Below are positions 43,101 to 50,556 of a DNA stretch of 64,000 nucleotides, piece by piece. The notes beneath the pieces were generated by a model, which did not search any database, had not been told where the DNA came from, and saw only the letters and a program-made list of their open reading frames with translations. The stretch is from Dietzia psychralcaliphila (lineage in GTDB: Bacteria > Actinomycetota > Actinomycetes > Mycobacteriales > Mycobacteriaceae): the NCBI RefSeq assembly GCF_003096095.1, contig NZ_CP015453.1, positions 3,782,001-3,846,000 of the forward strand, given 5' to 3'. Made by a program: the position numbers and the translations under genes. Within the stretch, counting starts at the first letter, position 1. Every line of letters starts with the position of its first letter.

Positions 43101-43554
43101 GTACCTCCTTGAGCACGAGGACCATATCGCCCTACAGAAGTTGCGACGAAACAAGCAGCTCACCGCGGCCGACCTGGCGTCGCTAGAAGAGATGCTGGCC
43201 AACTCCGGCGCGGGCGGCCCCGAGGACGTCGCTCGGGCTCGGGAGGAGGCCAACGGCCTGGGCCTCTTCGTCCGCTCCCTCGTGGGGCTCGACCGCCAAG
43301 CGGCCACAGAGGCGTTCTCTGAGTTTCTGTCCGACTCCACGCACTCCGCCACGGAAATCCGGTTCATCCAGCTCATCGTGGAGGAACTCACCGCGAACGG
43401 GGTGGTCCCCGCTGCCCGACTCTACGAATCACCGTTCACCGACCACTCACCTACCGGGCCGGACGTGCTGTTTCCCGGGGCCGCCGGCGACCGCATCTTC
43501 GTGATCCTCGACGAAGTGCGGGGCCGAGCGCTGCCTGACATGGGAGTCGCATAG
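40156..43554 (+). CDS. hsdR: Type I restriction endonuclease/translocase HsdR
   Basis: A 1132-residue motor-nuclease. Residues about 20-115 are a DUF4145 domain, and 155-195 form a coiled coil. The HsdR nuclease core follows at about 250-270 (DYVLWGEDGLPLALVEAKRS, with D and ExK). The SF2 motor then shows Walker A ATGSGKTRVAI near 380, DEAH-box VVIDEAHRSVYQ near 476, and helicase C-terminal DMLDTGIDVPEVVNLVFFKM then IGRGTRLAP near 690-720. It pumps and cuts unmodified DNA with HsdM-HsdS. Separation from hsdM-hsdS by four accessory genes is unusual. It begins inside the PIN gene stop and is the last gene of the operon. Confidence 0.95.
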   Translation: MTSNFDFVPAEWGSVRADAIQAESNGRTDPRVSVFYARRVLEQVVVLIFDLERLPLPYNSDLSGRLGDPGFIASVGPEIVSKATIIRKAGNRAVHDKKEIQETSALEILRQLHDLLKWAAYSYSSTPDDVPTSSSYDPLLIPAPAATGGQPPLTAAELAQLNNVLEAKDAALAAEKATSSALQAQIDELIAKVQQAQKTKDAPEPTFDVSEAETRRQFIDADLREAGWDLTDARDREFPVTGMPNDTGQGFVDYVLWGEDGLPLALVEAKRSLADATIGQQQAKLYADCLGAKFGRRPVIFFTNGFERWLWDDAMYPARRVSGFLTRGELELTVQRRHSRAPLEATPVDKTIVERHYQQHAIRSVDDVFTRGQREALLVMATGSGKTRVAIALVDQLMKAGWVKRVLFLADRVALVNQAVSAFKAHLPSATTVNLVTEKNQEGRVYVSTYPTMMGLINQTDDGRRTFGPGHFDLVVIDEAHRSVYQKYGAIFEWFDSLLVGLTATPKDEVDRNTYSLFHLEDGVPTDAYSLDDAVAEGYLVPPVGVSVPTRFLREGIHYDQLSEAEKDEWDLQDWGDDEAPTDIDPEELNRWLFNADTVDKVLATLMENGHKVAGGDRLGKTIIFAKNYAHAKFIWERFDLAYPEYKGEFAKIITYKSEYAQSLIDDFSETDKFPHIAISVDMLDTGIDVPEVVNLVFFKMVRSASKFWQMIGRGTRLAPDLYGPGEDKKNFYVFDFCMNLEYFNQPGAGSEGSVQKSLGQRLFEARLGLVSALDQSAPGQGGSPVDPELRDATARHLHEIVAGMNLDNFLVRPKREWVLKYQDWARWDRLTPQRAGEVAEHLAGVPSTVKDDDEQAKRFDLLLLRTQLAVLEGDHVTAERTRGQIQEIAGSLLSQTAIPAVAAQQQLLAEVSEDEWWQDVTLSMLELARLRIRGLVRFLEKSARAVVYTNFKDELGEGSIVELPGMAVGTNWERFKAKSRAYLLEHEDHIALQKLRRNKQLTAADLASLEEMLANSGAGGPEDVARAREEANGLGLFVRSLVGLDRQAATEAFSEFLSDSTHSATEIRFIQLIVEELTANGVVPAARLYESPFTDHSPTGPDVLFPGAAGDRIFVILDEVRGRALPDMGVA

Positions 43555-43592
43555 CGGCCGGTATCAATGCTCTTCCGGTTTATCCTCCGCTC

Positions 43593-44813
43593 ATGCGCTT
43601 TCCCGCCACCTGCTCCCGCCGTCCGCTGGCCTCGGCGGTCGCCGCCCTCGTCGTCGTCGTAACGGGGGTCGTCTCCTCCGCAATCCTCGTACCGGCCACG
43701 GCGTCAGCCCAGCCCGCGCCACGGTGGTCCGGACTGGACACCCGCCACTGGGACCGGCCGGTCCCGGCGCCAGGCGTTCCGGCGACCTCCGTTCCACTGG
43801 ATCCCTCACTCTCACTGCCGGAGGCCGGGCGGGCGGTGCGCTCGGCATACGGGACGATCGATCAACACGGGCGCTCCGCGATCGCCACCTCGGCTGTGTT
43901 CCTGCCGCACGGCACTCCCCCGCCGGGCGGGTGGCCCGTGGTGGCCTGGGCGCACGGGACCACCGGGCTGGGAGACGACTGCGCGCCGTCGACTCAGCCG
44001 CGCTCCGAACGGGACAGCGAGTACCTGGGCCACTGGCTGCGCCAGGGGTATGCCGTGGTGGCGGCGGACTACGTTGGCCTCGGCACGCCGGGCCTGCTCA
44101 GCTACCTGAACGGGCAGGTCGCCGCACGCGGGATCATCGACGCTGTCAGTGCCGCACGGGCCGACGGGCTCCCGCTCTCCCCGACATGGGCGTTGGTGGG
44201 CCAGTCGCAGGGCGCGGGGGCTGCTCTGGTCACCGCCACGCGGGCAACCGAACTGGGCGCCCCCGCGGGGCTGGACTACCGCGGAGTCGTGGCCACCGGT
44301 GCCCCCGCCAACCTCGAGCACCTCTTCCAGTGGGGCGGACCGGGCTTCCCGCCGGTGTCGCTCCCCACCGGCCTCAACCTCTACGCCTTCTACATCCTCG
44401 CGGGACTCCGAGACCAGCACCCCGAGTTCGAGCTAGACCGGTTCCTCACCGCGCGAGGCCGCGAGATGGTCGATACCGCCGAACACCTCTGCTACGACGA
44501 CATGCGCGAGGCGGTGGGCGACTTCCAGATCTCCCAGGCGCTGACCAGGCCGGTCAAGGACATCCCGGACGTCTACGGTCACCTGGCCCGATACATGGGC
44601 ACCCCGGCAGCCGGTTACGACCGACCCGTCTTCCTGGGGCAGGGCCTGCTCGACCTGGACGTGCCCGCTCCCTCCGCTCTCTCGCTCGCCGCGCAGATGA
44701 CCCTGAACAAGCAACCGCTCGAACTGCACGTCTATCCGGACAGGGACCACAGCGGAACGGTCTACGCGGCGACGCCGGACGCCACGGCGTTCCTGGACCG
44801 GGTGATGGGCTGA
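43593..44813 (+). CDS. Secreted LIP-family lipase/esterase
   Basis: A 406-residue secreted protein. The signal peptide LASAVAALVVVVTGVVSSAI precedes a cleavage region TASAQPAP near residues 38-40. The secretory-lipase (LIP) fold shows VVAWAHGTTGLGDDCAPS, AVVAADYVGLGTPG, the nucleophile elbow GQSQGAG near residue 206, and the C-terminal PVFLGQGLLDLDVP with HVYPDRDHSG for acid and histidine. It likely hydrolyses triacylglycerols or wax-type esters outside the cell. A second member lies at 48072. It begins 38 bases after hsdR but is unrelated to it in role. Confidence 0.87.
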   Translation: MRFPATCSRRPLASAVAALVVVVTGVVSSAILVPATASAQPAPRWSGLDTRHWDRPVPAPGVPATSVPLDPSLSLPEAGRAVRSAYGTIDQHGRSAIATSAVFLPHGTPPPGGWPVVAWAHGTTGLGDDCAPSTQPRSERDSEYLGHWLRQGYAVVAADYVGLGTPGLLSYLNGQVAARGIIDAVSAARADGLPLSPTWALVGQSQGAGAALVTATRATELGAPAGLDYRGVVATGAPANLEHLFQWGGPGFPPVSLPTGLNLYAFYILAGLRDQHPEFELDRFLTARGREMVDTAEHLCYDDMREAVGDFQISQALTRPVKDIPDVYGHLARYMGTPAAGYDRPVFLGQGLLDLDVPAPSALSLAAQMTLNKQPLELHVYPDRDHSGTVYAATPDATAFLDRVMG

Positions 44814-45043
44814 GAGGAACACCCACAGTTGGACACACCGTCAACATTCGGGGGGACATCGCACGCGGCAGCAGCCGGTCGAAGCCATATCAACGATGTG
44901 ACGGAACCCACAATCGTTACCGACTTGTCACCTGAGATTTTTCCCGTATCGTTCTCGCCATCGCCGCGCGGGGATGTTCTGGGACTCCCCGCGCGGCTGA
45001 CTTAATTTCGCGGCCGGCCGCATTTCCGCCGACGTCGCAAGAT

Positions 45044-45059
45044 CTAGAACGTGTTCTAG
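45044..45059. promoter_or_regulatory. Perfect KstR-type operator upstream of the meta-cleavage hydrolase
   Basis: CTAGAACGTGTTCTAG is a near-complete dyad and matches the KstR consensus TNNAACNNGTTNNA exactly. TAGTAT (45057-45062), overlapping its right edge, would be a -10 element placing the transcript start only a few bases before the ATG at 45073, so a repressor on this site would block the promoter. Confidence 0.8.
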
Positions 45060-45072
45060 TATCGTGGCTCCC

Positions 45073-45942
45073 ATGAGCGCCCTCGACTTCGAGTCCACCA
45101 GCAAGACCATCACCGCCGGCCGCTTCGAGCTGCATTTCCACGAGGCGGGAGAGCAGAGCGTCACCGAGCCGGAGAACGCGGTCCCCGTCCTCTTCCTGCA
45201 CGGCTCCGGCCCCGGCGTCACCGCGTGGTCCAACTTCTCCGGCAACTTCCCCGTCTTCGCCGAGCAGTTCCACACCATCCTGTTGGATATGCCGGGCTTC
45301 GGCAAGAGCTCCGACCTCGAGTGGGAGAAGGCCTACCCGCTGATCGCCGCCGAGGCGATCGACGCGTTCTGCGAGGCCAAGGGCATCGAGAAGGTCGACA
45401 TCATCGGCAACTCGATGGGCGGCAACGTCGCCTGCGAGACCGCCCTGGCCTACCCGGGCCGCGTCCGCAAGATGGCGCTCATGGGACCCGGCGGCCTGGC
45501 GGCCCCGCTGTTCACCCCCGAGCCGAGCGAGGGCTCGCGGCGCCTGTTCGATTTCCTCGCCAAGCCCTCCGACGAGTCCATGGCCGCCTGGGTCGACACG
45601 ATGGTGGGCAACAAGAAGGTCGTCTCCGACGAGCTGATCCGCGCGCGGACCGAGGCCGCCACCGCGCCGGGCGCCGTCGAGCGGATGTACGCCATCTTCG
45701 GCTCCATCCTCAAGCCCGAGAACGCCTACACGCCGCTCTACGCCCGGGCCTCCCAGATCCGCCAGGAGACGCTGCTGATCTGGGGTCGCGACGACCGCAT
45801 GCTCCCCTACGAGCAGGCGCACTTCGCGTTCCGGCAGCTCCCCCGTGCCGAACTGCACGCCTTCTCGCGCTGTGGCCACTGGGCGATGATCGAACAGAAG
45901 GACAAGTTCGAGCGCCTGGTGATCGACTTCCTGCTCAACTGA
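45073..45942 (+). CDS. Meta-cleavage-product hydrolase (HsaD/BphD-like)
   Basis: A 289-residue alpha/beta hydrolase with the C-C bond hydrolase pattern: LHGSGPGVTAWSNFSGN (oxyanion), nucleophile GNSMGGNVA near residue 118, LMGPGGLAAPLFTPEPSEG (lid), LLIWGRDDRMLP with the acid, and RCGHWAMIEQ with the histidine. Enzymes of this type open ring-cleavage products in aromatic or steroid degradation. The perfect KstR box at the promoter favours a steroid role such as HsaD. The ATG at 45073 is chosen; the promoter geometry suggests a leaderless transcript. No other hsa or kst gene lies nearby in the window. Confidence 0.85.
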   Translation: MSALDFESTSKTITAGRFELHFHEAGEQSVTEPENAVPVLFLHGSGPGVTAWSNFSGNFPVFAEQFHTILLDMPGFGKSSDLEWEKAYPLIAAEAIDAFCEAKGIEKVDIIGNSMGGNVACETALAYPGRVRKMALMGPGGLAAPLFTPEPSEGSRRLFDFLAKPSDESMAAWVDTMVGNKKVVSDELIRARTEAATAPGAVERMYAIFGSILKPENAYTPLYARASQIRQETLLIWGRDDRMLPYEQAHFAFRQLPRAELHAFSRCGHWAMIEQKDKFERLVIDFLLN

Positions 45943-45970
45943 GGCGAGTGGGCTCCGCTAGCCTCGGCCC

Positions 45971-46918
45971 ATGAGCGAGACGCCCCAGCCCCACCAGGAC
46001 AAGCCCGACCGGGTCACGCCAGACCACCCCGAGCCCGACCAGCACGGGTCCGACCAGCACGGGTCTGAGGCGCCCGGGTCCGTGGCGCCCGCGTCCGTGG
46101 ACCCGCGCACCGGCGAGGACCTGTCCTGGAAGAGCACCCCGGTCGCGATAGTGCTGCTCGACCGCCCCGCACCCGGTCACCGCGAGGTCAGCGAACTGCT
46201 CGCCGAGATCTTCGAGGGCTCCTACGAGGTCGACCCGGGCACGGACGACGACCCCGCGACCGGCGTGTACATCGAGGACGCCACGGTCGTCGTCACCCCG
46301 CTCGACGGGCCCGTGGCCGACGGTGAGGCGTCCCGATACACCGAGAACCTGGCCATCTGGAACGGCGGGGAAGGCGTCGTAGACACGCATCGGTCTCAGA
46401 TCGTCGTGGCCGCCTTCCGGCTCGGCCCGGTGGGGGACGACGGCGAGCCGGGCGAACCCGAGTACCTGGACCCCCGGCTCGACACGCTCCGGTGCGAACT
46501 CGCGGTGACCACGGTGACCGCCGCGTTGACCGCCCTGCCCGGTGCGATCGCCGTGAGCGTCGGCGGCGCAGCGACCACCCTGCCGGCCGGCCCCTACCGC
46601 GATCTCGTCACCGGTAACCCGCTCCCGGTACCGGCGCTCGTGGGGGTCCGGGCGGGCATGCAGTCCGAGACCACCTCGTGCGTCTACACCAGTGGGCTCG
46701 GGCGCTTCGGACGCCTGGACCTGGAGCGGCTCGATGTCGCCGGGCCGCCTGGCGCCGCCTTCGGGCAGATGTGCGACCTCGTCGCGTACTCGCTGGGTTC
46801 GGGCACCGTGTTTCAGCCCGGTCAGGCCCTCGAGGTGGGTGGGCCGCAACCGCTGCTCACCAGCGTCGAGACGTCCCCGTTCACCGGCCAGCAGGTCCTA
46901 CGCCTCACGCCCGGCTGA
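45971..46918 (+). CDS. DUF4261-type hypothetical protein
   Basis: A 315-residue protein. The first ~50 residues are acidic and repetitive (DQHGSDQHGSEAPGS) and probably disordered. The remainder is globular: VAIVLLDRPAPGHREVSELL, TVVVTPLDGPVADGEASRYT, and the segment NLAIWNGGEGVVDTHRSQIV then TVTAALTALPGAIAVSVGG, resembling DUF4261. No catalytic motif can be named. It follows the hydrolase by 28 bases on the same strand and may be co-transcribed from the KstR-controlled promoter, though a role in steroid breakdown is not evident. Confidence 0.6.
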   Translation: MSETPQPHQDKPDRVTPDHPEPDQHGSDQHGSEAPGSVAPASVDPRTGEDLSWKSTPVAIVLLDRPAPGHREVSELLAEIFEGSYEVDPGTDDDPATGVYIEDATVVVTPLDGPVADGEASRYTENLAIWNGGEGVVDTHRSQIVVAAFRLGPVGDDGEPGEPEYLDPRLDTLRCELAVTTVTAALTALPGAIAVSVGGAATTLPAGPYRDLVTGNPLPVPALVGVRAGMQSETTSCVYTSGLGRFGRLDLERLDVAGPPGAAFGQMCDLVAYSLGSGTVFQPGQALEVGGPQPLLTSVETSPFTGQQVLRLTPG

Positions 46919-46930
46919 GCCCGACCCCCG

Positions 46931-47653
46931 TCACGGTCGCCGGCGGGTGGTCCGCTCCACCACCAGCCGCGTGGTGGCGGCCAGCTGGAACGGCCGGACG
47001 ACGGGCTCGATCCGGCTGGTCAGCCGTTCCTTCTTGAGCTTGGCGATCACGCTGCGCACCAGTTCGGGCAGGGGTGTGCCCGAATGGTCGACCAGTGGGT
47101 AGACACGGACCTCCGGGGCCACCCGCGCCATCTCGACGATCGCGTCGACGTGGTCTTCCGGGCTCATCCGGTCCGCGTAGGTGAACAGCAGGTGGGAGCA
47201 CAGGACCAGGTCCGCCGAGTCGGAGGCCAGCGGCAGATCCGGCAGGGCCCCGGCGACGTAGCGACCGGGGGCGGCGTCGAGATCGGCGAGCATCAGCTCG
47301 GCCGCGGTCCGGCGGACTGATTCGTGACCGACCACTCCGCCCCGGACGTCCCAGTCGTAGTCGAGATCTCGAGCATGCGAGTGGGCGATCGACCTGTCCA
47401 GGTCCGCGAGCACACGGGTGCGCAGGTCGTAGCCGCCGAGCGCGTACTGCGGGTCCACCGCGATCGCGTCTCCGCCGTTGGCGCAGATCTCCGCGACGGC
47501 GCTCGCCGCCCCACCCGGGCAGTCGACGATCCGGCCGCCGAGATCCGCGTCATCAAGGTCGAACATGTCGGTGTACTCGCCCAGCGAGCGAGCGCTCACC
47601 AGGACGTCCGACTCCGTCAGCGGGAGGTGGATGGTGCGGGGACTTGCGGTCAC
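46931..47653 (-). CDS. Methyltransferase-like protein (degenerate SAM fold)
   Basis: A 240-residue protein. GTG 47653 is chosen because GAGGAG lies 9 bases upstream; the longer open frame is not supported. The fold resembles class I SAM methyltransferases: GGRIVDCPGGAASAVAEICANGG in place of the glycine-rich loop, DAIAVDPQYALG for the acidic strand, and DSADLVLCSHLLFTYADRM for motif IV/post-I. The glycine motif is altered, so SAM binding is plausible but not certain. It is convergent with the DUF4261 gene, 12 bases apart. Confidence 0.7.
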   Translation of the reverse strand: MTASPRTIHLPLTESDVLVSARSLGEYTDMFDLDDADLGGRIVDCPGGAASAVAEICANGGDAIAVDPQYALGGYDLRTRVLADLDRSIAHSHARDLDYDWDVRGGVVGHESVRRTAAELMLADLDAAPGRYVAGALPDLPLASDSADLVLCSHLLFTYADRMSPEDHVDAIVEMARVAPEVRVYPLVDHSGTPLPELVRSVIAKLKKERLTSRIEPVVRPFQLAATTRLVVERTTRRRP

Positions 47654-48071
47654 CTGGACGTTCTCCTCGATCAGGGTGGGCTCGGTCTGTCTGAGCCGCA
47701 GGGGTCTTCGATGCCGACCCGTGGTCCGGTGTGGACCGTCCTTCCGACGAATGATCGGCCCACCCATTCCCGATGGGCCCGTGCCATGCGTACTACGCCA
47801 GAGCGGCGTGGGCGGCGCGGATCCACTCGGGGTCGCGTCGCCAACACATGAGCACGTCGTTCTGCACGGCGCCACCGTAACAGCGCCCTCCGACACCGGC
47901 CACCGATTCACTCCCCGTGAATCGAACCCGCAGTTCCTGTGTGCTGAGTGACCCAGATCCTGACCACCAAGTGACCTGGACCACCCACAGAACGGACACA
48001 CGTTATAGTTTTGTCAAGCACGGTAAGCAGGCAGAGTCGTTCCCGCAGCATCGAAAACCACTGGAGAACAC
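47654..48071. other. Intergenic region between divergent methyltransferase-like and lipase genes
   Basis: A 418-base region with no convincing gene. It holds the exact 7-bp stem GATTCAC/GTGAATC with loop TCCCC (47905-47923), next to a CGAACCCGCAG stretch that recalls a tRNA T-arm, but no tRNA folds here. TATAGT (48004-48009) about 60 bases before the lipase start is a plausible -10 element. The rest is featureless. Confidence 0.5.
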
Positions 48072-49505
48072 GTGAGATCACCGTTATCCGACCGGGCCAC
48101 CACCCGCGGCCTGCCCACCCTCGCCGGGGCTCTCGCGTTGGGTCTGGTCGTGGCCCTGGCACCGGCTCTCACGACCGGCGCGGCTCCGGAGGCCGCCGCG
48201 CAGGGTTCATCCGACCAGGGTTCATCGGCACAGGGTTCACCGGCACAGGGTTCATCCGACCAGGGTGCGTCCGCGAATGGTTCGTCCAACGCGCCGGACC
48301 GGACCGCGTTCTACACCCCACCGGCGGAGTTGCCCGCGGACCCCGGAACAGTGATCCGCAGCGAGCCCATGACCATCACGCCGAGCGTGCCGGACCTCGT
48401 CGCCGGCGGAGCGCTGCCCGCCGACGCACAGCGGATCATGTACCGCTCTACGGGCGCGGCGGGCGGACCCGTCGCCGTCACCGGCACCTACCTGCAGCCC
48501 AAGTCCCCCTGGGCCGGCCCGGGCCCGCGACCGCTCGCCGTGGTCACACCCGGCACGCAGGGCCAGGGCGACCAGTGCGCGCCCTCCAAGTCCATGGAGG
48601 TCGGGCTCAGCACCCAGACGACCCCGCTCTCGATGGCGGCGGGGTACTCGCTGATCGACGCGTACGCGATGCTCGCCGAGGGCTTCGCCGTCGTCGTCAC
48701 CGACTACGAGGGGCTGGGCACGCCCGGGCACCACCCCTACGTCAACCGTGACTCCCAGGGCCGCTCGGCCCTGGACGCCGCACGCGCCGCGGTCCGGCTG
48801 GCCGGCACCGACCTCGCCCCCGACTCCCCCACCGTGGTGAGCGGGTACTCCCAGGGTGGCGGCGCGGCCGCCGCCGCCGGCGAGATGCAGCCGGAGTACG
48901 CGCCGGACCTCAACCTGGTGGGCATCGCCGCGGGCGCCCCACCGTCGGACATGCTCGGCACCCTCGACCGCGTCGACGGCGGCGTGCTCACCGGTGCCGT
49001 CGGGTACGCGATCAACGGGATCCTGCAGGTCCACCCCGAGCTGCGAGCTGCGTTCGACCGCCAGCTCAACGACGAGGGCCGGCGCATGCTCGAGGTGACC
49101 TCGACCCAGTGCGTCGCCGAGACCGCGTTCGCCTACGGCCTGCGCCGCACCAACGAGTTCACCGTGCACGGCAACTCACTGGCCGACGCCGCCCGGTCCG
49201 AACCCGAGATCCTGCGGGTCCTTGAGAGCTACAACCTCGGCGCGGTGGCCCCCACGGTCCCCTCGCTGGTCCTGATCGGCCGCAACGACGACGTGGTCCC
49301 GCACTACACCGCGGTGGACCTGGTCCGCGACTGGTGCGCCCAGGGCACCACCGTCGAGCTGCGCACCGCGGAGCTACCCGCTCTCGCCCCGGGCCTGGTG
49401 ATCGACCACGCCCTGCCGATGCTGTCCGAGGTCTCCACCAACGCCCGCTACCTCATGGACCGCGTGCACGACCGACCCGCGCCGAACTCCTGCGGCACGG
49501 TCTGA
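48072..49505 (+). CDS. Secreted LIP-family lipase with repeat linker
   Basis: A 477-residue secreted hydrolase. A signal peptide (TLAGALALGLVVALAPALTT, cleavage near AAAQ at residues about 40-42) is followed by a linker of QGSSD-type repeats encoded by five 15-bp units at 48201-48275. The LIP-family core shows PLAVVTPGTQGQGDQCAPS, VVVTDYEGLGTPGHHPY, nucleophile GYSQGGG near residue 258, and VLIGRNDDVVPHYT with the acid, IDHALPM with the histidine. It is a paralogue-type partner of the lipase at 43593. It ends at a strong bidirectional terminator. Confidence 0.88.
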   Translation: MRSPLSDRATTRGLPTLAGALALGLVVALAPALTTGAAPEAAAQGSSDQGSSAQGSPAQGSSDQGASANGSSNAPDRTAFYTPPAELPADPGTVIRSEPMTITPSVPDLVAGGALPADAQRIMYRSTGAAGGPVAVTGTYLQPKSPWAGPGPRPLAVVTPGTQGQGDQCAPSKSMEVGLSTQTTPLSMAAGYSLIDAYAMLAEGFAVVVTDYEGLGTPGHHPYVNRDSQGRSALDAARAAVRLAGTDLAPDSPTVVSGYSQGGGAAAAAGEMQPEYAPDLNLVGIAAGAPPSDMLGTLDRVDGGVLTGAVGYAINGILQVHPELRAAFDRQLNDEGRRMLEVTSTQCVAETAFAYGLRRTNEFTVHGNSLADAARSEPEILRVLESYNLGAVAPTVPSLVLIGRNDDVVPHYTAVDLVRDWCAQGTTVELRTAELPALAPGLVIDHALPMLSEVSTNARYLMDRVHDRPAPNSCGTV

Positions 49506-49513
49506 CACCGGTC

Positions 49514-49549
49514 GACGGAGGGGCCCGCCGGGTGGCGGGCCCCTCCGTC
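49514..49549. terminator. Strong bidirectional hairpin terminator
   Basis: GACGGAGGGGCCCGCC (49514-49529), loop GGGT, and GGCGGGCCCCTCCGTC (49534-49549) form a perfect 16-bp stem between the convergent lipase and SnoaL genes. It is the clearest terminator in the window and can serve both strands. Confidence 0.88.
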
Positions 49550-49554
49550 GTCCG

Positions 49555-49989
49555 TCAGGGCAGATTGTGGTGGAACGCCTGCTGCTGGGACAGTCGGGCG
49601 ATCCGCCAGCCCTCGCCGGTCCGGACGAACTCGAGCAGGTACCAGAGCCCGTAGAAGAACACCTGCTGGTCCTTCTCCTCCACAGGTTTCAGCGCCATCG
49701 GGTTGAAGCACATGCAGCGCCCGGTCGCGGCGTCGCCGTCCAGCGTCACCTCGAGGTTGCCCATGAGGTGCTGGGTGGCCGCGAAGATCGGCAGCATCTC
49801 GGCCAACCACGCCCGCACGGCCGGATAGTCGTCCGCCGGGCCGCCCGAGGCCTCGAAACTGACCCGCGCGTCCGGGGTGAACACCCGGTCCAGCCCGTCG
49901 AAGTCCTTCGAATCGATGCAGGTCGCGTACCTGGTCATCAGGTCCTGCAGATCCCAGCGATCGGATAGTTCGACCAGTGTTCGCGTCAT
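49555..49989 (-). CDS. SnoaL-like NTF2-fold protein
   Basis: A 144-residue protein starting MTRTLVELSDRWDLQDLM at 49989. The SnoaL/NTF2 pattern is clear: MTRYATCIDSKDFDGLDRVF, PDARVSFEASGGPADDYPAV, and the C-terminal YLLEFVRTGEGWRIARLS. The group includes steroid isomerases, scytalone dehydratase-like and limonene-epoxide-hydrolase-like enzymes, and also non-enzymatic proteins. It is divergent from a second SnoaL gene; only 24 bases separate the two ATG codons, so both may be leaderless and controlled together. Confidence 0.83.
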   Translation of the reverse strand: MTRTLVELSDRWDLQDLMTRYATCIDSKDFDGLDRVFTPDARVSFEASGGPADDYPAVRAWLAEMLPIFAATQHLMGNLEVTLDGDAATGRCMCFNPMALKPVEEKDQQVFFYGLWYLLEFVRTGEGWRIARLSQQQAFHHNLP

Positions 49990-50013
49990 GGCTCCTAGGC
50001 TAACGTTGCCGGT

Positions 50014-50556
50014 ATGGAGTACGAGGTGGAAAGCCGAGCCCGCGACGCGATCGAGCAGTTGAAGTACCGGTACTGGCGGGCCTGCGACGCCAAGGACCCG
50101 GAGGGGTTCCGGTCGTGCTTCGTCACCGCCGGTGGCGTGCTGGACTTCGGCCCCCTCGGGCGTACCGACCCGGACACGATGGTCGGCATCTTCCGCCAGA
50201 TCGCGTTGGCGACGGCCTCCGACGGTGGCCCCCGGATCCTCGACATGCACCACGGCTTCATGCCCTCTATCTCCGTCGAGGACCCGGCCGACAGTGGCGC
50301 GCCGCAGTTCGCGACCGGCACCTGGACCCTGCAGTTCCGTCAGGTGGACCGCGAGAAGGGGACCGAGACCGTCTCCACGGGCGAGTACACGGATCGCTAC
50401 GTGACGCAGGACGGCCACTGGGTGATGGCCGAGTGCCTGTTCACCCCGGGTTGGTCGGTCACGCGAACGCTCGACGACGCGACCGTGACGCACCCCGAGT
50501 TCGCCACCGTCCACCGCGACGACGCGGCTGCCGCGACCGCCGGGGCCGACTCGTGA
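50014..50556 (+). CDS. SnoaL-like NTF2-fold protein, divergent partner
   Basis: A 180-residue SnoaL-type protein: IEQLKYRYWRACDAKDPEGF, VLDFGPLGRTDPDTMVGIF, MHHGFMPSISVEDP and DRYVTQDGHWVMAECLFTP. It is longer than its divergent neighbour at the C terminus. TAACGT at 50001-50006 could be a -10 element that starts the transcript at or next to the ATG. Its stop overlaps the SDR start (GTGA). The pair of SnoaL genes and the SDR suggests a small pathway on a cyclic ketone or terpenoid (inference). Confidence 0.8.
   Translation: MEYEVESRARDAIEQLKYRYWRACDAKDPEGFRSCFVTAGGVLDFGPLGRTDPDTMVGIFRQIALATASDGGPRILDMHHGFMPSISVEDPADSGAPQFATGTWTLQFRQVDREKGTETVSTGEYTDRYVTQDGHWVMAECLFTPGWSVTRTLDDATVTHPEFATVHRDDAAAATAGADS

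Noticed and set aside
34329-43554. Interpretation of the operon as BREX or DISARM
   Set aside because: No PglZ, BrxC, DrmA/B or related genes are present; the methylase, specificity and motor subunits are classical type I.
33743-43592. Flanking att-type direct repeats or integrase for the restriction island
   Set aside because: None could be seen by eye at either edge; mobility is therefore inferred only from composition and content.
47895-47945. tRNA-like T-arm sequence (GGTTCGATTC on the minus strand)
   Set aside because: The T-stem does not pair properly and no acceptor, D or anticodon arms could be found around it; best seen as a chance match beside a 7-bp hairpin.
50115-50552. Upstream extension of the SDR at 50553
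   Set aside because: It lies out of frame within the SnoaL gene; the GTGA overlap at 50553 and the SDR N-terminal motif fix the start.
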